NCBI RefSeq assembly: GCF_037042905.1
Contig: NC_087262.1
Coordinates: 25,795,001-25,859,000, forward strand
Source: Lytechinus pictus
Lineage: Eukaryota > Echinodermata > Echinoidea > Temnopleuroida > Toxopneustidae
Direction of reading: 5' to 3'
Length of the DNA stretch: 64,000 nucleotides
In this document: piece by piece, positions 1-11,053 of the stretch
How the letters are laid out: each line of letters begins with the position of its first letter
Numbering within the stretch: position 1 is the first letter of the stretch
The notes under the pieces: generated by a model
Told to the model about the DNA's origin: nothing
The model's database searches: none
What the model saw: the letters and a program-made list of their open reading frames with translations, nothing else
Translations under genes and position numbers: made by a program

Positions 1-2870
1 TTAAAAACAGTTTAAACCACTTGTTTTTAGAGTGACAGGCTTAAACAACGTGTTTTTTTTTTACTGTGTATTACAGATAAATCGTTATGACAAAAAATAT
101 TTAAAGTTTTCTGTTTTGTCAATTTCAAACTAAAATAATTTTCTTCTACAGTTGATTAGTAAATTTGTGAATCAATTTGTTGGCTACTTATCTATATAAA
201 AAGGGAATAGATAGGAGCTATTAAAAACATAAGTAATACATATATCAAATATATACAAATAAGTTATAGTAAATCCTAAAGATGGGCGTCGAATCCAGAG
301 TCATAGGAAATGATTATGGACTTAAAACACAAGTTATATGAAAATGCAATAAAAAAAATCCTCTTTTGGTACAATTTAGTATATAATTTACAATGCAGAT
401 TGTGTTGATTTAAAATGTTGAGTCCCTGACAGACATAAAGGTTTTTTTCTTGTTATCCTTTCTCGGGCGTGGAATGGGGCAAAACAGGATACAAACATCT
501 TTATGACAAGAAGTGAATATTGAAATGCAAATGAAAATCTGATGAGGAATAAGACAATGAAAAGGGAAATAGAATAGAAATAGAATGGTATTTCAATATC
601 ACTCACCACATTGGACCTTTACAAAAGCTTGGGGTCTGTGAATAATCGAGTTTCATATCAATCCATTCGTTGATTTCTATACCAACTTTCACTTTTGCAT
701 TCAAGTATATTCAACACCCCCAATATATTTCCCTTTAAAGATGGAAAAGGATGTAAAGGTTATCCTTTCTTCTCTGGTGATTTGATCAATTTTGATCCAG
801 GGTAGTTTGAGCATTTGAAACCATCATGTCCGTATGGAGCTACATTGAGATGAAGTAGTAGTAGACTCGGATCCTTAACCTCTGTGAACTGTCTTCGCAC
901 AATTGAGTTAGGAGCGTATTGATGACGGAACTCTATCCCGGACTCTATCCTGAAAAATGAGAATGAACTTGCTATCATTTGCCTATATTGATTACTAGAA
1001 TGCCAAAAGATTCAGGGGTCCGTTGCAAAAAGAATTACGTTTAAAAAAGTCAAAGGCAAGTCCCCTATTATGCTCATTTCATTGGTTGAATGTCAAGTTG
1101 TGATTAATCACAATTCTGTCTGTAACGGGCCCCATATCTCATTTGTTATCTCTCTGAATATTCACAAGTGTCTGGGAGGTCGTATTGTTTTTCTTGCTGT
1201 AGTGAGGTGGTGTGTTGGTTGGGACACTCATTTTAACGGGATTGGAGGGAAGGGGCGGCGTTAAAAAAAAATTAATCAATACATAAAAGTATAAATTAAA
1301 AAAAAATTATTAAATAGACAAATATACAAATAAAGTAATGAAATAACTAAATGGATAATAAATAAGTGACTTCTTGATAAAATGAATTTAAGATAGCAAT
1401 GATACTATTGGAGCATAACATTATCATTTTTGTGATGAGACACTTTTCGTTAGTCATCTTCCACGAAATCCATCTCCTTTCATCGTTTAGAGTAAGTGGT
1501 TTGTAACGCCCCTGGCAATCACTTGGAACCTTTCACGTGATACATCCCTGCGATGAGAATTGTTTTATCATTATATTCGTGTACATCATATCACATGTCG
1601 TCGCAAATTGATATTCCCGTCCCTTTGGACTGCCTTTTAAATTACAAGACAATATTCTCCAATCAGTTCTGCATAAATCATCATGATTATAGATCCCTCT
1701 GATCGTGTTTCCTCATTGGGAGGATATCAGGTTATTTTAAGTGAAGAGGCTGGTCGACCTAGTGCTGACGTCATTTTTCTCAATTGACATATACTTTTTT
1801 GTTGGTATTTAAAAGAAATCCTATTGCTATATATTTTGTATACTCCTCTGTCCTTTTTTTTAATTTTCTTTCTCTTCACCCCTTCCCCTCCTTTATGACT
1901 TTTGTTTTCACTTCTTAAAAAAACCATTGTGGCGGTTGCCCCTACCCCCTCCTGCATTGACTGAAGTGCCACCCATAACCACGTACGCAGATAATTCTAC
2001 AGACGCCCAATTGCGTTTTGGAAGCGACTAATCGAGACGTGGGAGGGCAGATTATCTGGTGGATTGGGTGGATCATAATGGAGGGTTGGGGGGGGGGGGG
2101 TCATCATCCCATAGGATACTTGCTATATCCACAAAGACCTATGTATTACAATGAGATTTCCGAGAATTATCAGTGATTTATAGACAATATGACATTTGGA
2201 ACTGCCACGGCATTGATTTCTTAAAGGTACATTGTGGTTGGGATTTTCATCACCACCGCTGTATCGCTCAATCTTCTCTCATCCACAAGTATAGGTATCG
2301 AGCATTGAGCAGTAGTCTCCACTCCAGAAACCTAGATTTAAAGTCATCATTACCAAATCATGGAAATTTGAATTTCGTTAATTCTTTCCACGCAGATTAA
2401 TGTATACGATCATGGCCATCAACATCGCAATAATGGCTTGATGATGGTTAAGATGGTGACAACATAAGCCCCATCAGTGTTTTATTCAAATGAACTAATC
2501 ATTGTCATGCGGAAGTATCGTCATGCGGATAGTCTGAATATTGTCTTTGAATGATATTATCAGAAGGTCATGAGTTCGAATCCTACAATACTAAGTCCCT
2601 TGTTAAGACGCAAAACTACCCCCGCCCCGTGGTGCGTATCCGATATTGGAAGTAGGATATGCGAAAGCTACCGATCAAATCTCTCCTCGTACCAAAATTC
2701 TCTTTTGCTCGTGCCCCCACCCCCTTATTTCATTACAGGGATGTAATCATATTTTCCTTCATCACTCTGATATAAAATTAGTTATTGGCCCGCTTTATAA
2801 CAATCTTGATATAACAGTTTGTATTTATGATCACGACCATGGTTCCTTCCTGTCTATAAGATTCCCTTCT
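1..2870. other. Gene-poor AT-rich DNA
   Basis: No open frame here resembles a known protein, and none shows convincing splice borders. Short open frames on both strands have no recognisable domain and are treated as chance. A G tract of about 14 bases lies near 2086-2100. A regulatory or untranslated role cannot be judged from the sequence alone. Confidence 0.4.
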
Positions 2871-2878
2871 TTAACAGT

Positions 2879-3146
2879 ACACTGTAAAAAAAAATATTGG
2901 GTAAAATTTTAACCAGCACGAGCATGACGAGGGTAATTACGTGTCCAACCAATTTTGGGCAGTATTTTACCCAGTGCGGGAAGCATATTGTCCAGTAAGG
3001 CTAATAAAAATAAGCAATTACTTTTATCGAGTGGGCAAAATTTTCATCACACTGGATAAATAAAAATGCCCAAAGTAATGCCCAATGTTGGTTGGACACA
3101 TAATTGCTCTCATGGAGCAGTTTTACCCGATATTTTTCAGAGTGTG
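2879..3146. mobile_element. Foldback MITE with TGGGTAAAA-type inverted ends
   Basis: The left end reads ACACTGTAAAAAAA..ATTGGGTAAAAT and the right end ATTTTACCCGATATTTTTCAGAGTGT, so the termini are imperfect inverted repeats. Internal words also recur in opposite orientation, such as CCAACCAATTTTGGGC against GCCCAATGTTGGTTGG. No coding capacity is seen. A related decayed fragment lies near 4024-4125. This is a short non-autonomous foldback DNA element; the superfamily is not identified. Confidence 0.6.
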
Positions 3147-3417
3147 AACATGACGAACATGTTAGATTACAATCTGGTCAAAAGCATGAAAAGGATGTGA
3201 AATTCATGAATATGTCCTTTGAGATTTGAATGAATTGGTTTCTAAATTAGGATAGGGAATACGGGAGTGTGGATGTCGGATATTAAATGCCATTTGTTCA
3301 ATGAAACATCATCATTTCCAGAGGCAATCACGCAGTCATTAAGAACAAAATGATATTACGTCACATAACTCCAAGATTATACAGAGATAAGCATAACCAT
3401 GACAACTTGTGAGTCCT

Positions 3418-3966
3418 GGGCCCCGTCTTACGAAGAGTTGCAATTGATCTGATCAATCGCAACTATGGAAAAGCCAGCCACGTCAACATCTAAAATACAT
3501 GTTTGTTCAAAATTTATGAATGACCATATTCATATATTCACTGTTTTGTTGACAATTCATTATGCATCTCTTTGTTTTCAGAGGACAATGAACAAATTTA
3601 GTGGAGAAAAAATGAAGCCCTTGATGGATTTCCATATAATAATAATAATGATAGTTGGATTTATAAAGCGCTTTTTGCCAGAGGATACAAAGCGCTGCTA
3701 TTATTACCCGGCTTTAGCTCGAGCTACCATCACCGGCGCTCAGTGCATGCAAGGAATTACTCCTGCCGGGTACCCATTCACCTCACCTGGGTCGAGTGCA
3801 GCACAGTGTGGATAAATTTCTTGCTGAAGGAAAATACGCCATGGCTACGATTCGAACACACGACCCTCTGTTTCAAAGGCGAGAGTCAGAACCACTAGAC
3901 CACGACGCACCCACAATATACTTGAGATTGATTGGATCAATCGTAACTCTTTGTAAGACGGAGCCC
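3418..3966. mobile_element. Foldback MITE (GGGCCCCGTCTTAC ends) carrying a SINE
   Basis: The left end GGGCCCCGTCTTACGAAGAG and the right end CTCTTTGTAAGACGGAGCCC are inverted copies. Both are followed internally by GATCAATCGCAACT or its complement. A second copy lies at 44042-44525. In this copy a tRNA-derived SINE (3638-3913) interrupts the right half just after GATGGATTTCCATAT. The ATG-initiated frame at 3465-3815 is a chance reading across the two elements. Confidence 0.7.
3638..3913 (-). mobile_element. tRNA-derived SINE (family 1)
   Basis: Read on the minus strand, the head contains a Pol III A-box-like GTGGTCTAGTGG and a B-box-like GTGTTCGAATC. A body follows (AGCAAGAAATTTATCCACAC) and a 3' end that includes AAAAAGCGCTTTATAAATCC and an ATT-rich tail. 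A second copy is at 62455-62698, a 3' fragment at about 5935-6005, and a cousin at 6317-6500. It is inserted in a foldback MITE. Confidence 0.65.
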
Positions 3967-4139
3967 AGGAATATACAAATAATTAAGAAATTGGTTTGAA
4001 GGAAACTCTGATGGAGTAGAAATACATATGCACTTTAAAAAATTTGGTAAAAATGCTCCATGAGGGTAATTGTGGGGTCCAAAACTAATTTCTTTGAAAT
4101 AAGCATAAAATTAGAACATATCGGTAATCATGTTTATTA

Positions 4140-4330
4140 GACCCGCGGACTCGTGGCCGAGTGGTCTAAGGCGCCTGGTTGTACATGGAAAGTCCGGGGT
4201 TCGATTCCCGGCCGCGGCACCTATGCCCGTGAGCAAGGCATTTAATCTACAATGCTCTTTTATGCTGCTTTCAAATAAATGGAAATGCTATATGTATTAT
4301 TGGTATCTAGGTGTGCAAAAAAAAACTATC
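4140..4330 (+). mobile_element. tRNA-derived SINE (family 2), copy 1
   Basis: A tRNA-like head has an A box (TGGCCGAGTGG) and an exact B box (GGTTCGATTCC). The candidate acceptor strands do not pair cleanly (GGACTCG against CCGCGGC), so it is not a functional tRNA gene. The tail (GCCCGTGAGCAAGGCATTTAA onward) is shared with the copy at 18920-19110, which shows that the head and body moved as one unit. The head most resembles a tRNA of the Leu/Ser type. Confidence 0.65.
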
Positions 4331-4339
4331 GTTATTTAG

Positions 4340-6310
4340 GTATGATTAAGAGGAGGCATACCACCTTGTTTTTTCTTAACTTTTTCTAATCACCAGGATT
4401 CAGCTCTTTTAACTAACTCCCGAAGGCTCATTGATGCCTCCCAAGAAGACAATATCGATTATGCCATACACACTCAGTGCGCTGGCGTATCGATAAGGGC
4501 TTGGAGGCACTTGAACCCCCCATGCTCTACAACACACACCCCCAAAAAATATAAAAAAGTAGAAAAAAGGGAAAGGGAAGGAAAAAAGGTGAAATATATT
4601 TGTCTAAATATTATATAAAAATATATCCTATAAAAATCAGAGTTTCGTTTTAAAGAATCCATCGTTCGCTCGCGACTGTTTAGAATACCCCATACGCAAT
4701 GTTTTTCCCCACCCCCATTTTTGCTCATTACGCCATACTGTGTGCAAAGTGGGTGACTGTCAAAGAAATGGCGAACAAAGCTTTTGATCGATGTATACCT
4801 TGCAACTCTAGATGTGACATTAATACCCGGGCATTAATGTAAGCATTGTGTTAGGCAAAACAACACGACCATCGTAATTTGAGAAAGAAAAACTTGACAG
4901 ATAATTTGATGCGTATATAATTGTTTCTGTATTTTTCTCGGTCTTTTGCTGCACAATGCAAGTTTAATTACATTTCAGACCTCTGTAGCAAGACAATATT
5001 TGACAGACTAAGGCTAGTAGACGTTGTATAAACGATGGAAAGTGAAGATTGATATCGGTTACGGTCACCTAAACTGTAATATCCGGAAAATTAGGGGAAT
5101 GTCCATGAGGCCATGTTTCAGGCACTTCTGTCAAAAAAATAATTCGCTTAGCCTTCTCTTAAATGTAAATTCAAGTATACACTTTAAAAAACACCGTAGT
5201 AGTTTAACCACGTAGAAGTAAACGGGGCACCTGGGGGCATGTTTTGAAACCGAAAGAAAGGTTTATAAGATTAGGATTGGTAGGAAACATTCTTGATGTA
5301 CACATACGTAATCCATTGCCTCATAGGAAGACCCGAATATTATGGCAATCGAATGCGTTTTCTCTAGTCCACATCGAAAACATTCGAAGTCGCACGGTTT
5401 AGTCTAGCTACGTTGAGGTAGTTTCACATCTTAGTTAGATAGCAAGTAGCAAATCCAGAGGTTAGCGATTAATTGCTAATTTGAAAGAGTGATTCTAATT
5501 GGTTCCTTTTTAGACTACTGAGCAAAATGCGCATGTCACGATGATCATGATAAGCCATTTCTTTAAGCAATTAATCGCTAAGGGGCCCTGATGAAGGATA
5601 CAAACGGTGTGATGACGATAAATCAAAGGTCATTTAGACGGAAAGACCGATATTTAAAAACGAATGAATTCCGATAAATGGGGTTTCTATATAAACCAAC
5701 TTACCAATACTCCCCATCGCCCATCCCCCCCCCCCCCACAAAAAAAAAACTTCCTTTATAATTATGTGTTAATTGATTTAAACGTTCTGGCACAGCCTAT
5801 CTTGAGCGGATGCAGTTCCACGATTGAATAATTCACTTAAATTTAGTTAAATCTAATTCACTTCGGTTTCTAAAAATAAATCTAGGATCGTGGCAATTAT
5901 AACTATCAATTGCACACCATTTCTTTCAAATAATAATACTAATAATAACAAAAACTGGATTTATAAAGCGCTTTTTGCCTGAGGATACAAAGCGCTGCTA
6001 TTATATTTTACAATTTCAAACATTTAAATGAACTAATTATGTTGTCTGGCGCAGCAATAGGCTGAAATTTTAGTGAATTCTATTTCAAACTGAATCAATT
6101 GCCTAGTCGATTCCAATACAGTGTGTCTTTTGAGCAATTAATCTTGTAATTCGTGGGGAATTCACCCAATTGCTTTCATTTGGGCATTTCTGGAACGTTT
6201 AACATTTAATATCGAGTTGTACACACTCAGTCTGTCTACCGCTCCCTCTCCATCCATCTCGCTATAATGATACCCCCCTCCGCTCTTTTATCCTTTCCTT
6301 AATTCTTTAT
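4340..6310. other. Intergenic, no gene recognised
   Basis: There is no recognisable coding sequence. The stretch holds a C/A homopolymer run near 5725-5750 and, at about 5935-6005, a fragment matching the 3' end of the SINE family seen at 3638-3913 (shared words TTTATAAAGCGCTTTTTGCC and GAGGATACAAAGCGCTGCTA). Confidence 0.4.
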
Positions 6311-6316
6311 CACTAG

Positions 6317-6500
6317 AGCCGTGGTAGTGGTTATGACTCTCGCCTTGTAAACAGAGGGTCGTGTGTTCGAATCCAACCGCGGTCTAGCGTCCCATGGCAA
6401 GGCGTTAATCCACACTCTGCCATTCTCGAGGATGCGAAAGTTATTGTATGTTGTAATTTGCCAGCGCCATTATGAGGCTGCGATGAATGCAAGGAATTAT
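6317..6500 (+). mobile_element. tRNA-derived SINE (cousin of family 1)
   Basis: The head GCCGTGGTAGTGGTTATGAC through GTGTTCGAATCCAACCGCGG keeps a recognisable B box and a loose A box. It is followed by a body (GGCAAGGCGTTAATCCACAC) related to the SINE at 3638-3913, and an AT-rich tail. It is too diverged from a cloverleaf to be a working tRNA. Confidence 0.55.
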
Positions 6501-7486
6501 AGATATTATAAATAAAATATGGATTTCCTTTTTTTATTTATTTATATCCTCCTAATTTGAAATAGCGATGTTCGCAGTATTATCTGCAATACGTGCAGTA
6601 ATCAACGTGCATCTCATTAGACTGTTAGAGGTGTGGCTTAAGATGAGAAGGCTGGTGAAGCAACCAATCTCAAACCAGCGACCGTTTATGTAAATGAGGA
6701 TCAACTTAAATCGATAGGGCCTTCGTATCTCTCGACTGTACGTCTAAAGTAGACGCACTATCGTTTAAGGGATCAAATTGATGCGAGTGAGAAAACGTCT
6801 CGCTCTTAAGAAAGGAAAGACAGCGAGAAAACAAATCCAATCCTTTCATCTAAAAAGCGAAAGGAAATCATCTCCTTCTACCTGACTGAATTTTGATGAA
6901 TTTAAGTTGAGCTTGAAGATGCATCCATCAAACTTGCTGGATTTCAACTGTCACAATTCGATTTCACTTGAGGAAAAAAGATAATTGTCGATGGAGGGAG
7001 ATGCCAGTAGCTATCAGACAGAATGCCTTTCAGGTTGGATACATTCCCATAATAAGTGAGCAACTGTTTCATTGATTGTGGCAGCATACTGATGGAACAT
7101 TGCAATAGCTTTCATTATAAATTTCCCTTCATTTCAAGATTTGTTTAGTTTTAAACTTCGGATACTCGAGAAGCTAAAAATATTGTCATCCATAAACGTC
7201 GAAAACACTTTGGAAAAGCACAATGTATCGGGTTTCTCATCGCTTGGACTCTTATCGACGTCTGCACTTCTTGATGAAATAGTGGGTCGTTACCGGGTTA
7301 TTTAAAGTGGAGGAGAAGCACGAAACAAGAACTCGATTACAATTTATGGTCTATTGCTACTTTTTGAGTGCAATCTTAAAAGCTTTTTGAAAAGCGTTCA
7401 CGAATCGCCGGTTATTTTCACTGCGCAAGCATCGCATCGTTTACATATTCTACTTGAAAAATTCATTTGGTTTCTTCCATTTTGAT

Positions 7487-7489
7487 TAG
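7487..7489 (+). other. In-frame stop upstream of the GPCR start
   Basis: A TAG lies seven codons before the ATG at 7508 in the same frame. It fixes that ATG as the first usable start unless a splice acceptor lies in between. The start context has A at -3 and G at +4, a good initiation context. Confidence 0.75.
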
Positions 7490-7507
7490 AAGGCTATCCA
7501 TCGTAAG

Positions 7508-8656
7508 ATGGAAGGGATCGATCCACTGATGTATTCGTTCCACGGAGAATTAAAAAACAAGAGTCTTGACTACCTTCTTGCCCTTCTTAACCTGACTGAT
7601 ACAAAAGATTTCTTGGATTTCTATGACTATGATTTCCATTCCATCGCACATGATCTATCACCCACAGCTGATATCATCTTAATCACCTGTTACACCCTTA
7701 TATTCGTGCTTGCTTTGGGCGGGAATCTCCTGGTGATATTTGTGGTGGCGCGCAAGAAGTACATGCAGACAGCCATCAATATCTTCTTTGCTTCGTTAGC
7801 CATATCTGATCTCCTAATTGCTGTCTTTTGCGTCCCTTTTACGCTAATTGAAGCCATCACCGTGGATTGGGTGTTAGGGCCATTCATGTGCAAGGCTCTC
7901 AACTATGTCACATCTGTTGGGGTTGTCTCAAGTATCCTTGCCATGATGTCCATTGCTGTAGAGCGCCACCAAGCGATCTGCCACCCTTTGCGCTCCAGGG
8001 TGATCCAGACACCTCGTCGTGCTGTCTTTCTTCTTACCTTCCTATGGATCATGTCTATGACCTTTGTCTCTCCATTCCTCTTCGTGCTTCAACTCGAGAT
8101 CAAGATCGACCCCATGACCGCGACACGGTACCGATTCTGCGTAGAACACTGGTACAATCCCCAACAGCAGAAGAACTACACCCTGCTACTAGTCCTTCTC
8201 CTTTACATCACTCCATTGTTCATCATGGTAGTTCTGTACATGCAGGTTGTCCACAAACTCTGGATCCGGAAACCCATCGCCCCTGCTGATTCGGTGGTGA
8301 CGCAGAATCCAGGAATCAACACGGCCACATCTCTCCGGTACAAGAAACGAGCTATCAAGATGATTCTCATGGTGGTCGGTCTCTTCACTGTCTGTTGGCT
8401 TCCATATCACGTCGTCCTTCTCATGCGGGAGTTCTCCTTCATGGCGGACGGTGAAAGGAACCGACTTCTGTTCGCCGCTGTTCAGTTGGTGGGTCTAAGC
8501 AATAGCTGTAACAATCCCATCGTATACGCGTTCCTCAATGACAATTTCAAGCGCAACTTCGTGAAGGTACTTTTTCGTCATCGAAGGGTGGTCAGAGCAA
8601 AGGGCTCTTCAAATAATAACGTCAATGTGAAACCATTAGCAATGGTCACCATATGA
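7508..8656 (+). CDS. Class A GPCR, QRFP/RFamide receptor-like (GPR103 group)
   Basis: This single-exon 382-residue receptor would sit in the plasma membrane and couple peptide binding to G proteins. Seven hydrophobic segments are visible. Class A landmarks are all present: G-N at 72-73 in TM1, L-A-I-S-D at 97-101 in TM2, C128 at the top of TM3 and C211 in loop 2 (the usual disulphide), E-R-H at 152-154 in place of DRY, W180 in TM4, P236 in TM5, C-W-L-P-Y at 296-300 in TM6, and N-P-I-V-Y at 336-340 in TM7. Group features are AVERHQ, HPL, QLEIK before C211, LWI-K after TM5, and the loop 3 KKRA segment; these are typical of QRFP receptors, with NPFF and related RFamide receptors as the alternatives. 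N17 and N28 are candidate glycosylation sites. No antisense frame in the gene is credible. The family is certain; the exact ligand is inferred. Confidence 0.88.
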   Translation: MEGIDPLMYSFHGELKNKSLDYLLALLNLTDTKDFLDFYDYDFHSIAHDLSPTADIILITCYTLIFVLALGGNLLVIFVVARKKYMQTAINIFFASLAISDLLIAVFCVPFTLIEAITVDWVLGPFMCKALNYVTSVGVVSSILAMMSIAVERHQAICHPLRSRVIQTPRRAVFLLTFLWIMSMTFVSPFLFVLQLEIKIDPMTATRYRFCVEHWYNPQQQKNYTLLLVLLLYITPLFIMVVLYMQVVHKLWIRKPIAPADSVVTQNPGINTATSLRYKKRAIKMILMVVGLFTVCWLPYHVVLLMREFSFMADGERNRLLFAAVQLVGLSNSCNNPIVYAFLNDNFKRNFVKVLFRHRRVVRAKGSSNNNVNVKPLAMVTI

Positions 8657-9480
8657 CAATTTCTAAAACTGCCCATAATCATTATATTGAATGAATGATT
8701 CTCCAAAGAATAATAGTGTTTTCAAAAAGCAGTTCCAACTTCAGAATGACCAGAAGAATGCTTTCTTTGAATATTATTCACTCATCGTCTATACATGTAT
8801 TGTTACGTAGGCAGGAAGGTGGGTAAAGATACACGCACGTATTTGGATAAAAATATGAATCATGCACCCATATTATTTTCAGAGAATATGAACCAATATC
8901 AATACGAACTATGTTTTTACAGTCCCCATTTAAACCCTACTCTAATACTGATCATGTTATTTATAATCGATATTGTTTATGCTTTGTTATGTAAATTGAA
9001 ATCCATATCCGATGTAGTAAGTATTGTCATAATTGTGGGATCTTCGAGTTGCTCAGAAAATTTTCGTCGATACCTTTATTTCCATCTATCTCTTGTTTCG
9101 CTGCATATTTACGTGTCCATCGCTCAATTAAATCTGACCATTTGTAATCTCTGTAATATGTTACTAAGATTTTCTTAAGTTGAATTCTGATTCCACAAGT
9201 TAAATCTATCTTACGTTTACTGGTTAGGAACCAAATAACTGTCTCCATCAAATTTCACGTTTAAATGAATTTTACGAAAAAATTACGAAATAGTGTATTC
9301 ATCCGGTATGGCATTCCGTCACGAGATACGGCATGGCGTGCCGTCTTCCCATTTCCACTGCCCCACGGCACGGCACAAAATGCCGTGCTCAGATGCCATC
9401 CGGCATGCAAAAACCGTCCGATGTACCCATGAAAACCCAAAGCAAACTAGTCTGCTTCGGGCGCGGAAAGAAGTTATTAT
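8657..9480. other. Downstream flank of the GPCR gene
   Basis: No further gene is recognised. An unusual GC-rich palindromic cluster sits at about 9300-9425, with repeated words such as CGGCATGGCGTGCCG and the inverted pair CACGGCA / TGCCGTG around a five-base loop. A TA dinucleotide run follows at about 9486-9517. Confidence 0.4.
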
Positions 9481-9482
9481 GA

Positions 9483-9485
<3 letters not shown>

Positions 9486-9517
<32 letters not shown>
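9486..9517. repeat. (TA)n microsatellite
   Basis: An alternating TA run of about 30 bases lies immediately before the inverted copy of the tRNA repeat unit. A similar AT run lies at 11194-11225, just beyond the last tandem copy, so AT runs bracket the tRNA cluster. Confidence 0.85.
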
Positions 9518-9519
<2 letters not shown>

Positions 9520-9528
9520 GTGAAAGAA

Positions 9529-9968
9529 ATGGATGAAGAGAACAATGGTAGGCGTAGCTTAAATCAAGGTTCCCCAGAGCTATCTACCCTTTATGGAAAA
9601 ATTGGTGATGCCGAAAAAATGTCTCTGCCGGGAATCGAACCCGGGCCCCCAGCTTTGAACGCCGGTGCCTTAACCACTAGACCACAGAGACGGGTTAGTG
9701 GCTAGGGCGACCCCGATCCGATTGACCGTCAGATAGACAAATTTTCGACACTATACCAATTATAATTTCCTTTGTCGGGTGAAGGTGGGTTTCGAACAAT
9801 GACAAGCCGCCATGCTTCAGCTGGATCAAAGCTATTGCTTTGATACAGTACACGTAGGGGGAACGTATACAAATGTGTAAAGTTATACATGTACAACAGC
9901 TTTGGCAACTCTTTTTTATTTAAATATTGTAAAGAAATTGATGAAGAGAACAATGGTAGGCGTAGCAA
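9529..9968 (-). repeat. tRNA repeat unit, inverted copy
   Basis: This is the same unit as the three plus-strand copies between about 10010 and 11190, but in opposite orientation. It carries the tRNA gene at 9621-9691 and the flanking words GAAGAGAACAATGGTAGGCGTAG and AAGCCGCCATGCTTCAGCTG. It is separated from the first direct copy by a short spacer with repeated ATCTGTTA words (about 9966-10010). Confidence 0.85.
9621..9691 (-). tRNA. tRNA with UCA anticodon (putative opal suppressor), inverted copy
   Basis: The 71-base sequence is identical to the copies at 10167 and 10573. The acceptor stem GTCTCTG/CAGAGAC is perfectly paired. The anticodon stem CCGGC/GCTGG closes a seven-base loop GTTCAAA, which puts TCA at positions 34-36 after U33. 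The T stem CCGGG/CCCGG closes TTCGATT. The A box TGGTCTAGTGG and B box GGTTCGATTCC match the Pol III consensus, and a run of six T follows the gene after two bases. The body resembles tRNA-Glu. It lacks the long variable arm and the 9-bp acceptor of tRNA-Sec. Function as a UGA reader is inference; a tRNA-derived repeat is the alternative. Confidence 0.7.
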
Positions 9969-10166
9969 TATCTGTTAATATCTGTTAATATCGTAGCAAT
10001 ATCTGTTAGCTGTATCAAAGCAATAGCTTTGATCCAGCTGAAGCATGGCGGCTTGTCATTGTTCGAAACCCACCTTCACCCGACAAAGGAAATTATAATT
10101 GGTATAGTGTCGAAAATTTGTCTATCTGACGGTCAATCGGATCGGGGTCGCCCTAGCCACTAACCC

Positions 10167-10237
10167 GTCTCTGTGGTCTAGTGGTTAAGGCACCGGCGTT
10201 CAAAGCTGGGGGCCCGGGTTCGATTCCCGGCAGAGAC
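10167..10237 (+). tRNA. tRNA with UCA anticodon, tandem copy 1
   Basis: It is identical to the inverted copy. All four stems pair, U33 is present and A37 follows the anticodon TCA. Pol III A and B boxes are intact, and TTTTTT begins two bases after the 3' end of the gene. Confidence 0.72.
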
Positions 10238-10572
10238 ATTTTTTCGGCATTGCCAATTTTTCCAAAGGGTAGATAGCTCTGGGGAACCTTGATTTAAGCT
10301 ACGCCTACCATTGTTCTCTTCATCAATTTCTTTACAATATTTAAATAAAAAAGAGTTGCCAAAGCTGTTGTACATGTATAACTTTACACATTTGTGTACG
10401 TTCCCCCTACGTGTACTGTATCAAAGCAATAGCTTTGATCCAGCTGAAGCATGGCGGCTTGTCATTGTTCGAAACCCACCTTCACCCGACAAAGGAAATT
10501 ATAATTGGTATAGTGTCGAAAATTTGTCTATCTGACGGTCAATCGGATCGGGGTCGCCCTAGCCACTAACCC

Positions 10573-10643
10573 GTCTCTGTGGTCTAGTGGTTAAGGCACC
10601 GGCGTTCAAAGCTGGGGGCCCGGGTTCGATTCCCGGCAGAGAC
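10573..10643 (+). tRNA. tRNA with UCA anticodon, tandem copy 2
   Basis: The sequence is the same as copy 1, with an intact cloverleaf, intact internal promoter boxes, and a T-run terminator two bases downstream. Confidence 0.72.
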
Positions 10644-10982
10644 ATTTTTTCGGCATTACCAATTTTTCCAAAGGGTAGATAGCTCTGGGGAACCTTGATT
10701 TAAGCTACGCCTACCATTGTTCTCTTCATCAATTTCTTTACAATATTTAAATAAAAAAGAGTTGCCAAAGCTGTTGTACACTGATGTATAACTTTACACA
10801 TTTGTGTACGTTCCCCCTACGTGTACTGTATCAAAGCAATAGCTTTGATCCAGCTGAAGCATGGCGGCTTGTCATTGTTCGAAACCCACCTTCACCCGAC
10901 AAAGGAAATTATAATTGGTATAGTGTCGAAAATTTGTCTATCTGACGGTCAATGGGATCGGGGTCGCCCTAGCCACTAACCC

Positions 10983-11053
10983 GTCTCTGTGGTCTAGTGG
11001 TTAAGGCACCGGCGTTCAAAGCTGGGGGCCCGGGTTCGATTCCCGGCAGGGAC
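10983..11053 (+). tRNA. tRNA with UCA anticodon, tandem copy 3
   Basis: It is the same except for one base in the 3' acceptor strand (CAGGGAC), which turns one A-U pair into a G-U wobble, so the fold is retained. The anticodon TCA, the internal boxes and the T-run terminator are unchanged. Confidence 0.68.

Noticed and set aside
7690..8410. Antisense and alternate-frame open frames inside the GPCR gene
   Set aside because: They are shadows of a clearly conserved sense-strand receptor.
9621..11053. Selenocysteine tRNA
   Set aside because: The anticodon is UCA, but the variable arm is 4 bases and the acceptor is 7 bp; tRNA-Sec has a long variable arm and an extended acceptor.
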